A stretch of DNA of 22,451 nucleotides from Pseudescherichia sp032055545 (lineage in GTDB: Bacteria; Pseudomonadota; Gammaproteobacteria; Enterobacterales; Enterobacteriaceae). The position numbers and the translations under genes are program-made. The DNA is taken from positions 1 to 22,451 of the forward strand of contig DAMBQR010000060.1 in NCBI GenBank assembly GCA_032055545.1, in the 5' to 3' direction. Positions 7,025-13,579 of this stretch are shown one piece after another (positions within the stretch are counted from its first letter, which is position 1; each line of letters starts with the position of its first letter). Under the pieces are notes generated by a model, which was not told the DNA's origin, did no database searches, and was given only the letters and a program-made list of their open reading frames with translations.

Positions 7025-8668
7025 TTACGCTGTGCGTGAAACGGCGTCGCGTGAAGCGAGCGCCCGTTCTTCTCCTGTCAGCTCTGTGAGCACGCCGCTG
7101 CGCATCTCCAGCAGACGATCGGCATGTATAAAGTAGTGGTCGTCGTGACTAATAGCAAAAATGGTTTTCCCTTCGGCCTGCATCAGCGGCAGGATGGTCT
7201 GGTAAAACTCGCGGCGGAAGTGCGGATCCTGATCGGCCGCCCACTCATCCAGCAGAATAATATCCCGCTCCTCTGCCAGCGCCAGCAGCAGCGCCACACG
7301 TTTCTTCTGCCCTTTCGACAGCTTCAGGTTAAGGATCTTGCCGTTATCCAGCTCCAGCTTGTGGGCCATCTTCAGCTGCGCCAGCCATTTGTCAACGATA
7401 GCCGGATCCGCCTGCTGCCCTTCAGGGCCAATCAGCTGGTCAAACAGCCAGACGTCGGTAAATACCGCCGAGAAGAGCTTGCGATAGTCCTCTTCCCGTC
7501 CGGCGGCCAGCGGCTGGCCGTCGATGAGAATGGTGCCTGACACCGGCTGGTAGAGCCCGGTCAGCAGCATCGCGAGGGTCGATTTACCGCTGCCGTTGCC
7601 GCCGATAAGGAACACCAGCTCGCCGCGTTTCAGGGTCAGGTTGATCGGCCCGACGGAGAAGGCCCCCTCCTGATAGGTAAAGGTGACGTCGCGCAGCTCC
7701 AGGGTCTGCCAGCCGGTAAAGGCCGTTGGGCGCGGAAATTCAGGCTCATAGGGGGCAAGGGAGAACTGCTTCAGCTTGTTGAACGCCACCTGGGCACTGA
7801 GCAGGGTGGGCAGCGCCCCCACCGCCGAGAGCAGCGGCGTGCGCAGGAACAGCACCGTCAGAGAGAAGGTCGCCGCGACGTTGGTATCCGCCCAGCCGAG
7901 ACCGTTAGCCATCCAGAACACCAGGCCAATCGCTCCCAGCATCATGATATTTGACCAGTTGACGGCGCTGAGGTGGAAGGTGTCGGCGCGAATAATATGG
8001 TGGCGATACTCCCGGGCATCCGGCAGGTAAGCGTTGTTGAAGATAGCCTCGGCACGCTCGCGGTTGAGGGTCAGCTCTTTACGCCCCTCCAGCACCGTCT
8101 GGTAGTCATGGTGCAGTTTATCTTCGGTTTCACGCAGTCTCGCTAAATGCTTATACACCCGTGACACCAGCACAAAGCCGCCCCAGATGGTGAGCGCCAT
8201 CCACAGGGCGGTGACCAGCAGCATTTTGCCGGAGAGCCAGCCCAGGTAGGCCGCCGACCCGGCGGTAAGAATGATCCCCTGCACCAGCTCCGGCAGTCGC
8301 ACAAAAGCGATGGTGATGTTACGCACGTCACTGGTCAGCGCGGCCAGCAGCGCGGCGTTGCCCAGCTGTTCCACCCGCTCTACCTGAGTGTCGAGGATGC
8401 GCTTGATGAACTCTCCCCGCAGGCGGTAGACAAAGTGGTGGCCGAGGGCGGTTAACGCCAGCTGCGAGCCGAGGGTCACCGCCATCAGCAGCAGCAGCAG
8501 GCCGAGAAACTCCGGCAGTACCGCCAGGGAGATATCCACGTTCTCGATCAGCCGCGCGTTGATAAAGGCGATCAGGCCGATGCCCAGCGCTGCGCTAAGC
8601 AGGGTCAACAGGATGACGGCAATAAAAGGCCAGCGGTACTGCCGCCAGACAAGAAGAAGAAGTTCCAT
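7025..8668 (-). CDS. yojI: ABC exporter YojI (permease-ATPase fusion)
   Basis: This gene encodes a 547-residue half-transporter with fused membrane and ATPase domains, the same length as E. coli YojI, which exports microcin J25 together with TolC. About six membrane helices lie in residues 10-290. The nucleotide-binding domain shows Walker A GGNGSGKST (356-364), an ABC signature read as LSKGQ (450-454) instead of the common LSGGQ, Walker B IILLDEWAADQDP (D474/E475) and the switch His at 508 (ISHDD). It starts 80 bases after the alkB stop and is followed after 16 bases by mgtE. No peptide-maturation gene is nearby, so the natural substrate in this organism is unknown. The ribosome binding site is weak. 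Confidence 0.95.
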   Translation of the reverse strand: MELLLLVWRQYRWPFIAVILLTLLSAALGIGLIAFINARLIENVDISLAVLPEFLGLLLLLMAVTLGSQLALTALGHHFVYRLRGEFIKRILDTQVERVEQLGNAALLAALTSDVRNITIAFVRLPELVQGIILTAGSAAYLGWLSGKMLLVTALWMALTIWGGFVLVSRVYKHLARLRETEDKLHHDYQTVLEGRKELTLNRERAEAIFNNAYLPDAREYRHHIIRADTFHLSAVNWSNIMMLGAIGLVFWMANGLGWADTNVAATFSLTVLFLRTPLLSAVGALPTLLSAQVAFNKLKQFSLAPYEPEFPRPTAFTGWQTLELRDVTFTYQEGAFSVGPINLTLKRGELVFLIGGNGSGKSTLAMLLTGLYQPVSGTILIDGQPLAAGREEDYRKLFSAVFTDVWLFDQLIGPEGQQADPAIVDKWLAQLKMAHKLELDNGKILNLKLSKGQKKRVALLLALAEERDIILLDEWAADQDPHFRREFYQTILPLMQAEGKTIFAISHDDHYFIHADRLLEMRSGVLTELTGEERALASRDAVSRTA

Positions 8669-8699
8669 GAGAGCGATCCGGCAAGAAAAATCAGCCCGC

Positions 8700-8727
8700 A
8701 GTGTAAACTGCTGCTGTGACGGATCAA
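8700..8727 (-). promoter_or_regulatory. Candidate yojI(-mgtE) promoter
   Basis: On the minus strand TTGATC (plus 8722-8727) and TACACT (plus 8700-8705) are each 4 of 6 to the sigma70 hexamers with a 16-base spacer, about 32 bases upstream of the yojI start. A small inverted repeat, GCAGT with ACTGC (plus 8698-8711), covers the -10. This would separate yojI from the alkylation-inducible ada-alkB unit, although no strong terminator follows alkB. The call rests only on hexamer matching. Confidence 0.35.
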
Positions 8728-8748
8728 GAATAATTCTGATTTATATTC

Positions 8749-9393
8749 TTAATTACCTGCCCGGCGAAAGGTTAAGTTGTAGCGACATTCACCGGTGGCC
8801 GGATGGTGGCCTGGCTTAAGGGGCTGGATGCCGTGATAGAAGAGCCGGGACGGGCCGCCCCACACCACCACGTCGCCATGCTCCAGCAGCAGGCGCTTAA
8901 GCGGATCGCTGCGCCGGATCCCACCAAACTGGAAAATGGCGGGCAGGCCCAGCGAGACCGAGACGATAGGCGCAGCCAGATCCGGCTCGTCCTTATCCTG
9001 ATGCAGAGAGAGCTTCGCGCCCGGCAGATAGCGGTTGATCAGGCAGGCGTCCGGCTGAAAGTCGCTGTAGCCCGCCGCCGTCGAAGCCCGCTGGCAGAGC
9101 GCGGCAAAGGCCTGCGGCATGGCGGGCCACGGCTGGCCGCTGAGCGGATCGATGGGGGCGTAGCGATAGCCACGCGCATCGGTCGTCCAGCCCAGGCCGC
9201 CACAGTTGGTCATCGCCACCGACATGGTGTAACCGCCGGGGGTAATCATCTGGCGAAACGGTGATGCACTGGCGACCGCATTGATTGCCGCCAGCAGCGC
9301 ATCGGCGTCGGCAAGGGCAAAGCGGCGCAGGATTGTCGCCCCCGGCGCCAGCGGCTCCTGCCAGGGTTCGGCATCGGCAAACAGATCGAGCAT
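8749..9393 (-). CDS. alkB: Alpha-ketoglutarate-dependent DNA demethylase AlkB
   Basis: This gene encodes a 214-residue Fe(II)/2-oxoglutarate dioxygenase that removes 1-methyladenine and 3-methylcytosine lesions from DNA and RNA by oxidative demethylation. The double-stranded beta-helix ligands are all visible at the E. coli numbering: His131 and Asp133 (LHQDKDE), His187 (FYHGIQ) for iron, and Arg204 and Arg210 (CRYNLTFR) for 2-oxoglutarate. The nucleotide-recognition lid region PGGYTMSVAMTNCGGLGW (about 52-69) is intact. The start codon overlaps the ada stop as TGATG, so it is translated with ada from one messenger under Ada control. Confidence 0.97.
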   Translation of the reverse strand: MLDLFADAEPWQEPLAPGATILRRFALADADALLAAINAVASASPFRQMITPGGYTMSVAMTNCGGLGWTTDARGYRYAPIDPLSGQPWPAMPQAFAALCQRASTAAGYSDFQPDACLINRYLPGAKLSLHQDKDEPDLAAPIVSVSLGLPAIFQFGGIRRSDPLKRLLLEHGDVVVWGGPSRLFYHGIQPLKPGHHPATGECRYNLTFRRAGN

Positions 9394-10457
9394 CAGGTCT
9401 CCTCTTTCAACGACTCGCGCGCCAGCAGCTGGGCCTTGCGCGCTGCCCCCCAGCGGTAGCCAGAGAGCATGCCATCGCCGCGTACCACGCGATGACAGGG
9501 GATAACAATCGCCAGACGATTGGCCGCGCAGGCGCTGGCTACGGCGCGGATCGCCTGCGGTTTGCCAATGGCGCTGGCGATGGCGCTATAGCTGGCAGTT
9601 TCTCCTGCCGGGATCGCCTGCAGTGCCTGCCAGACCTGCATCTGAAAGGCGGTGCCGCGAAGATCCAGCGCCAGCGCCAGCGGGCGGCCAGGGTGTTCAA
9701 TTGTCGCCACGACCTCAGCAACCCGGGCGCTAAATTCGGTGTCGTCCTGCACCAGCTGAGCGTGAGGGAACATGGTGTTCAGCTCGGCGGTGAGCAGCGA
9801 CTCGCAGTCGGCCAGCAGGATCGCACAGATACCGCGATTGCTCTCGGCGACCAGGCAGCGCCCCAGCTCACAGTGCGTCAGCGCGTAGCGGATCGCCGCC
9901 CCCTCCCCGCCCTGACGATACTGCCGGGCCGTCATGCCCAGCGACGCATCCGCCTTGCGGTAGTAGCTGGCCGTATCCGGAAAACCGGCGGCCAGCACCG
10001 CGTCGGTAACCGTTGCGCTGTTGGGCAGCATGCTGCGCAGACGTTTCGCCCGGGCGGCCTGCTGCCAGGCCTTAGGCGTCATGCCGGTGATGGCTTTAAA
10101 CTGGCGGTGAAGATGGTACGGGCTGAGACCTAGCCTTTGCGCCAGCGCCTCCAGCGTTATTGGCGTCTCCTGCTCCAGCAGACGGCAGGCGGCGGCGATC
10201 TTCTGTGCCAGGCTGCTCTCATCGGCAGACCGGTCAGGCTGGCAGCGCTTGCAGGGGCGAAAACCCGCCTGCGCTGCCGCCTCTGCATCGGGAAAGAAGC
10301 GCACGTTTTCGCGCAGGGCATGGCGCGCCCGGCATGAGGGGCGGCAAAAGATACCGGTGGTAATGACGGCAAAGACGAAACGCTCATCTGCGTCGGTACG
10401 CCGTTCAAGCACCGCCTGCCAGCGGTGCTCGTCTTCAATAAAGGGTGTTACGCTCAT
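9393..10457 (-). CDS. ada: Bifunctional methyltransferase and transcriptional activator Ada
   Basis: This gene encodes a 354-residue alkylation-damage sensor. The N-terminal domain carries the zinc cysteines Cys38, Cys42, Cys69 and Cys72 (IFCRPSC and PCKRC); Cys38 is the acceptor of methyl groups from phosphotriesters and switches Ada into an activator. An AraC-type helix-turn-helix region follows (about 85-180, LEALAQRLGLSPYHLHRQF). The C-terminal O6-methylguanine methyltransferase domain has the IPCHRVV active site with Cys321. Length and all these positions agree with E. coli Ada. It is the first gene of ada-alkB. GAGGAG lies 6 bases before the start. Autoregulation is expected from the Ada box listed separately. 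Confidence 0.97.
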   Translation of the reverse strand: MSVTPFIEDEHRWQAVLERRTDADERFVFAVITTGIFCRPSCRARHALRENVRFFPDAEAAAQAGFRPCKRCQPDRSADESSLAQKIAAACRLLEQETPITLEALAQRLGLSPYHLHRQFKAITGMTPKAWQQAARAKRLRSMLPNSATVTDAVLAAGFPDTASYYRKADASLGMTARQYRQGGEGAAIRYALTHCELGRCLVAESNRGICAILLADCESLLTAELNTMFPHAQLVQDDTEFSARVAEVVATIEHPGRPLALALDLRGTAFQMQVWQALQAIPAGETASYSAIASAIGKPQAIRAVASACAANRLAIVIPCHRVVRGDGMLSGYRWGAARKAQLLARESLKEET

Positions 10458-10522
10458 ATCAGGCTCCTCTATTCAGCTTAGCCTGACTATGCCCTGGGCT
10501 GGTGTAGCCTTCACCTGAAATC

Positions 10523-10531
10523 TTGCGCTTT
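10523..10531 (-). promoter_or_regulatory. Ada box of the ada-alkB promoter
   Basis: The minus strand reads AAAGCGCAA here, an exact match to the box bound by methylated Ada at E. coli ada-alkB. It lies 66 bases before the ada start, and the following AGATT also matches what I recall of E. coli. The box is only 4 bases from the apbE stop codon, so the ada promoter occupies the whole 78-base gap. I could not single out a convincing -10 hexamer, as is common for activator-dependent promoters. Confidence 0.8.
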
Positions 10532-10535
10532 AATT

Positions 10536-11582
10536 TTATTTACCTTGTAAAAAGGCGGCAAACTGCGGCGACATCCAGGGGGTAAAGGTATCTCCCTCTT
10601 TAACGATCATATAGATCGCCAGCCCTTCACGCATTGCTACCTCGCGGGCCTTCTGCGGGCCCAGCACCATCAGGCCGGTATCCCAGGTATCGGCCTCCAG
10701 CGCCGTCGGGGCGATTACCGTGACCGACACCAGGTTATGTTCGATAGGATGCCCGGTGTGCGGATCGATCACATGCGACAGGCGTTTGCCGTCCAGTTCG
10801 TAATAGTTGCGATAGCTGCCGGAGGTGCTGATCCCGTGCCCGTTAATGTCCACCACCGCCTGCACCGCGTTCTCGCGATCGGTCGGCTTCTGGATCGCCA
10901 CCCGCCAGGGTTTGCCTTCGCCGTTCATGCCCCGGCTTACCAGCGCCCCGCCGACCGAGACCAGATAGCGGGGGATCCCCTCCTGCTCCATCAGCTGCGC
11001 CAGGTGATCGGCCGCGTAGCCCTCCCCTACCGTGGAGAGATCGACATACAGGTCAGGGATATCCTTCTGTATAAACTGCTGCCCCGCCAGATAAGAGACC
11101 GACAGGTGCTGTAAACCGACGCGCATTTTTGCCGCGTCAATTTGCGACGGCGTTGGGGTGGTTTCCGGCTGCTTATCCGGGCCGAAGCCCCACAGGTTCA
11201 CCAGCGGGCCGACGGTGATATCCATCGCGCTGTCGGTTTTAACGCCAACACGCAGGGCAAGGGTAACAATATCCGCCAGCGCGGCGTTGACCGGCCAGGG
11301 CGTGGTGCTGGTGGAGGCGTTAAACCGGCTCAGGGCCGAGTCGCTCTTCCAGGTCGAGAGCAGCATATCATCGGCGGCGAGCTGGGCGGCAATTTTTTCC
11401 CGCAGCGCATCGGCCTGGGCCTTATCGATATCCACAACGCTGACGCGCCAGGAGGTGCCCATGGTTTTGCCGTCGAGAACGGTGACGGCTGCGCCTGGCT
11501 GTGCTGCCGGGGGGGTTGGATCGCAACCGGTAATAGTCAGGGTCAGCGCCAGCAGCGCGGCGCGAAAAAGAGTCGTATTCAT
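10536..11582 (-). CDS. apbE: FAD:protein FMN transferase ApbE (lipoprotein)
   Basis: This gene encodes a 348-residue lipoprotein on the periplasmic side of the inner membrane that transfers FMN from FAD to threonine residues of flavoproteins such as Rnf/Nqr subunits. The frame is open from 11612, but I choose the ATG at 11582. It gives a proper lipoprotein signal ending ITGC (Cys20) and has AGGGGA about 8 bases upstream. Asp follows the lipidated Cys, the classic inner-membrane retention residue. Family segments are GKTMGTSW, MDITVGPLVNLWGFGP, DLSTVGEGYAADHLA, YLVSVGGAL and GISTSGSYRNYY, then RLSHVIDPHTGHPI and APTALEADTWDTGLMVLG (Mg2+/FAD site). It lies between ompC and ada, each gap holding a regulatory signal, so it is probably transcribed alone. 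No hairpin terminator follows it, so read-through into ada is possible. Confidence 0.95.
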   Translation of the reverse strand: MNTTLFRAALLALTLTITGCDPTPPAAQPGAAVTVLDGKTMGTSWRVSVVDIDKAQADALREKIAAQLAADDMLLSTWKSDSALSRFNASTSTTPWPVNAALADIVTLALRVGVKTDSAMDITVGPLVNLWGFGPDKQPETTPTPSQIDAAKMRVGLQHLSVSYLAGQQFIQKDIPDLYVDLSTVGEGYAADHLAQLMEQEGIPRYLVSVGGALVSRGMNGEGKPWRVAIQKPTDRENAVQAVVDINGHGISTSGSYRNYYELDGKRLSHVIDPHTGHPIEHNLVSVTVIAPTALEADTWDTGLMVLGPQKAREVAMREGLAIYMIVKEGDTFTPWMSPQFAAFLQGK

Positions 11583-11650
11583 AGCAATGATCCCCTTGCT
11601 GAGTGCGCGCAAGAGTACACCAAAAGCGGGCCTGTTCAGGAAAAAGTCGA

Positions 11651-11677
11651 TAAAAAAGGGGCCAACGCGGCCCCTTC
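11651..11677 (-). terminator. ompC terminator
   Basis: AAGGGGCC and GGCCCCTT arms (plus 11656-11663 and 11669-11676) surround a 5-nt loop. A run of A on the plus strand (11652-11657) gives the U tract on the minus strand. It lies about 20 bases after the ompC stop. Confidence 0.92.
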
Positions 11678-11695
11678 ATGCAGACAGATAACGTC

Positions 11696-12826
11696 TTAGA
11701 ACTGGTAAACCAGGCCCAGCGCTACGATATCATCGGTGCTGATACCGGTCTGACGGGTGAAGTCGTTGTCATCCAGCAGGTTGATTTTGTAGTCAACGTA
11801 GGTGGACATGTTTTTGTTGAAGTAGTAGGTCGCGCCAACGTCGATGTACTCCAGCAGATCCTGGTCGCCGTAGTTAGCGCTACCCGGAATACCGTTGCCG
11901 TTGATGTCTTTGCCTTTGGACTTCAGGTAGGCGATAGACGGACGCAGGCCGAAGTCGAACTGGTACTGAGCAACCACTTCGAAGTTCTGTGCTTTGTCAG
12001 CAAAGCCGTAGGCCGGCTGGTCATCGCCGCGAGAACCGAAACGGGTTGCGTTGTAGGTCTGGGAGTACTGCGCAGCCAGGTACAGGTTGTTGGCGTCATA
12101 TTTCAGGCCGCCGGTGTAAACGGTTGCACGATCGCCGCTGCCGTAGACGCCGATGGCGTTCTGGTCAGCAGTACGTTTAGAGGAGGTGATCGCACCACCA
12201 ACGCTGAAGCCTTCACCCATATCGTAGGTCAGAGAGCCGCCGTAGCCGTCGCCATTCTGACGCAGCAGGCTGCGGCCGCCAACGTCTTCGCCGCGGGTGC
12301 TGCCGTTTTTACCCTGGTACTGCAGGGCAAAGTTCAGGCCGTCAACCAGGCCGAAGAAGTCGGTGCTGCGGTAGGTCGCCACGCCGTTAGCGCGGGACTG
12401 CAGGAAGTTGTCGGAACCGTAGGTGTCGCCACCGAACTCAGGCAGCACGTCAGTCCAGGCGGTAACGTCATAGGTCACGCCGTAGTTACGACCGTAGTCG
12501 AAGGAGCCTGCATCGCCGAATTTCACACCGGCAAACGCCAGACGGGTCCAGGACTGGTTTTCGCTCTCAGCGGTATTGCCCTGAATCTGGTATTCCCACT
12601 GGCCGTAGCCGGTGATCTGGTCATTAACCTGAGTTTCGCCTTTGAAGCCGAGACGCATGTAGGTCTGATCGCCATCGCTACCGTCGTCATCAGAGAAATA
12701 GTGCAGGCCATCAACTTTACCGTAGAGGTCTAATTTGTTGCCGTCTTTGTTGTAAATTTCAGCCGCGTTCGCTGCGCCTGCTACCAGCAGAGCCGGTACC
12801 AGGAGGGACAGTACTTTAACTTTCAT
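11696..12826 (-). CDS. ompC: Outer membrane porin OmpC
   Basis: This gene encodes a 376-residue general diffusion porin precursor that forms 16-stranded beta-barrel trimers in the outer membrane. A frame runs from 12841, but the ATG at 12826 gives the well-known signal peptide MKVKVLSLLVPALLVAGAAN with cleavage after ANA, and GAGGG sits about 9 bases upstream. The mature start AEIYNKDGNKLDLYGKVDGL, the strand block TYMRLGFKGETQV, GYGQWEYQIQGN, the loop-3 constriction element with PEFGGD, and the terminal ALGLVYQF with a C-terminal Phe (BAM recognition) identify OmpC rather than OmpF by context and sequence. Surface loops (around DDDGSDGD and ITSSKRTADQN) differ from E. coli. The gene is divergent from micF with OmpR-type boxes between, as in E. 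coli. Confidence 0.96.
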   Translation of the reverse strand: MKVKVLSLLVPALLVAGAANAAEIYNKDGNKLDLYGKVDGLHYFSDDDGSDGDQTYMRLGFKGETQVNDQITGYGQWEYQIQGNTAESENQSWTRLAFAGVKFGDAGSFDYGRNYGVTYDVTAWTDVLPEFGGDTYGSDNFLQSRANGVATYRSTDFFGLVDGLNFALQYQGKNGSTRGEDVGGRSLLRQNGDGYGGSLTYDMGEGFSVGGAITSSKRTADQNAIGVYGSGDRATVYTGGLKYDANNLYLAAQYSQTYNATRFGSRGDDQPAYGFADKAQNFEVVAQYQFDFGLRPSIAYLKSKGKDINGNGIPGSANYGDQDLLEYIDVGATYYFNKNMSTYVDYKINLLDDNDFTRQTGISTDDIVALGLVYQF

Positions 12827-12912
12827 GTTATTAACCCTCATTTATATGCTTTTATTATTGCCACTGCTTACTGATTGAGCGTCAAATCAGTCGGCCAAGC
12901 CATTCTCCTAAA

Positions 12913-12995
12913 AAATACAGAATAATCCAACAAGAAAATGCTACTAAAACTTTTAATCTGTTTCAGAAAGACTTATATATGTTTCATTTTGTAAA
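12913..12995 (-). promoter_or_regulatory. ompC promoter with three OmpR-like boxes
   Basis: Three elements line up with the E. coli ompC OmpR sites. C1-like lies at plus 12976-12995 (minus strand TTTACAAAATGAAACATATA). C2-like lies at 12955-12974 and contains CTGAAACAGATT. C3-like lies at 12934-12953 and reads AAAGTTTTAGTAGCATTTTC. Closer to the gene, TTGGATTATTCTG includes a probable -10 TATTCT (plus 12920-12925), and the messenger should start near 12913 with AGGAGAATGG a few bases in. The arrangement is what osmolarity-responsive OmpR activation needs. Assignment is by resemblance to E. coli from memory. Confidence 0.7.
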
Positions 12996-13061
12996 TTTCA
13001 GGGAACTTTTTTCAGCATAAAGGGTTAAAAAATAAAGCACTAATAATCAAGCATTTATTTT

Positions 13062-13143
13062 TTATGATAAAAATCATTATGTTATGTGATTTTGAAATCA
13101 TAGCACTGAAAGACAAAACAAATCGTGGATGGGCTACTAAAAT
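13062..13143 (+). promoter_or_regulatory. micF promoter, marbox-like site and palindromes
   Basis: TAAAAT at 13138-13143 lies 7 bases before the micF 5' end and is a plausible -10; no -35 is recognisable. ATAGCACTGAAAGACAAAA at 13100-13118 fits most of the MarA/SoxS/Rob box (AY-GCAC-spacer-RYYAAA) and covers the -35 position, as needed for direct activation at a promoter lacking a good -35. Two short inverted repeats precede it: ATGATAA/AAATCAT (13064-13077) and TGATTT-TG-AAATCA (13087-13100). Regulator binding is inferred. Confidence 0.55.
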
Positions 13144-13150
13144 AACCCTC

Positions 13151-13245
13151 GCTATCATCATTAACTTTTATTTATTACCGTCATTCGACTCTGAATGTCC
13201 GTTTACCCCAATTCTCGCCGGATGCTCTGCATTCGGCTTTTTTTT
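13151..13245 (+). ncRNA. micF: MicF small RNA
   Basis: This is a 95-nt Hfq-dependent antisense RNA that pairs with the 5' leader of ompF-type porin mRNA and blocks its translation. The 5' part GCTATCATCATTAAC is the conserved seed, followed by an AT-rich stretch and TTACCGTCATTC as in E. coli. The 3' end is a terminator hairpin, GCCGGATGC (13217-13225) with GCATTCGGC (13229-13237), one G-U pair and a 3-nt loop, followed by eight T (13238-13245). It sits divergent from ompC and upstream of rcsD, exactly the E. coli position. Confidence 0.93.
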
Positions 13246-13579
13246 ACCTTTCTTTACGTTGCCTGCCCCTATTTGTGCTACCGCCCCGTAATGATAACGA
13301 CTATTAACTAATAATGGCTGAATGTAAATACATTTCAGTGCGCACAAGTCATGGTCAATATCTTGTTATTTCGTGCTATTTCTCGGAGAATGTCGGCGAC
13401 TATTTATACCATAGCGGGCACGCTGTACAGATTTACCGCTTCGCTGCCGCAGAATAGCCTTTTGTGGGCTAAGTTGCTCTCAAGACGTGAAGAGAGTCTG
13501 GAAATTCAGTCATTACCCTTTATACTGCCTGCTGTACGCCACCCAGTAGCCTAACTTTTACCAGCCTGATGACACACTG
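13246..13579 (+). promoter_or_regulatory. Leader and promoter region of rcsD-rcsB
   Basis: This is non-coding sequence between micF and rcsD. The best core element is TATACT at 13521-13526 (5 of 6 to -10), about 53 bases before the rcsD start, with a weak CTGGAA -35 (13498-13503) at 17 bases. A perfect inverted repeat AATGTA-AA-TACATT lies at 13321-13334, source unknown. Short open frames here start poorly, have no family resemblance and are not called. rcsD itself has a poor ribosome binding site. Confidence 0.35.

Noticed and set aside
9285..10133. 282-codon open frame on the plus strand across the alkB-ada junction
   Set aside because: It lies fully antisense to two well-identified genes with intact catalytic residues. 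Its Arg/Gln/His-rich, low-complexity translation is typical of a GC-rich shadow frame.
11678..12733. Long 351-codon open frame antisense to ompC
   Set aside because: It is the mirror of a highly biased porin codon pattern. It has no ribosome binding site or recognisable domains, and ompC on the other strand is certain.
13064..13291. 75-codon frame running through micF
   Set aside because: It overlaps the micF promoter and RNA; the conserved structure there is the small RNA, not a protein.
13351..13554. 67-codon frame upstream of rcsD
   Set aside because: It has no ribosome binding site and the translation resembles nothing. It lies in the expected rcsD regulatory region and contains the likely -10 element.
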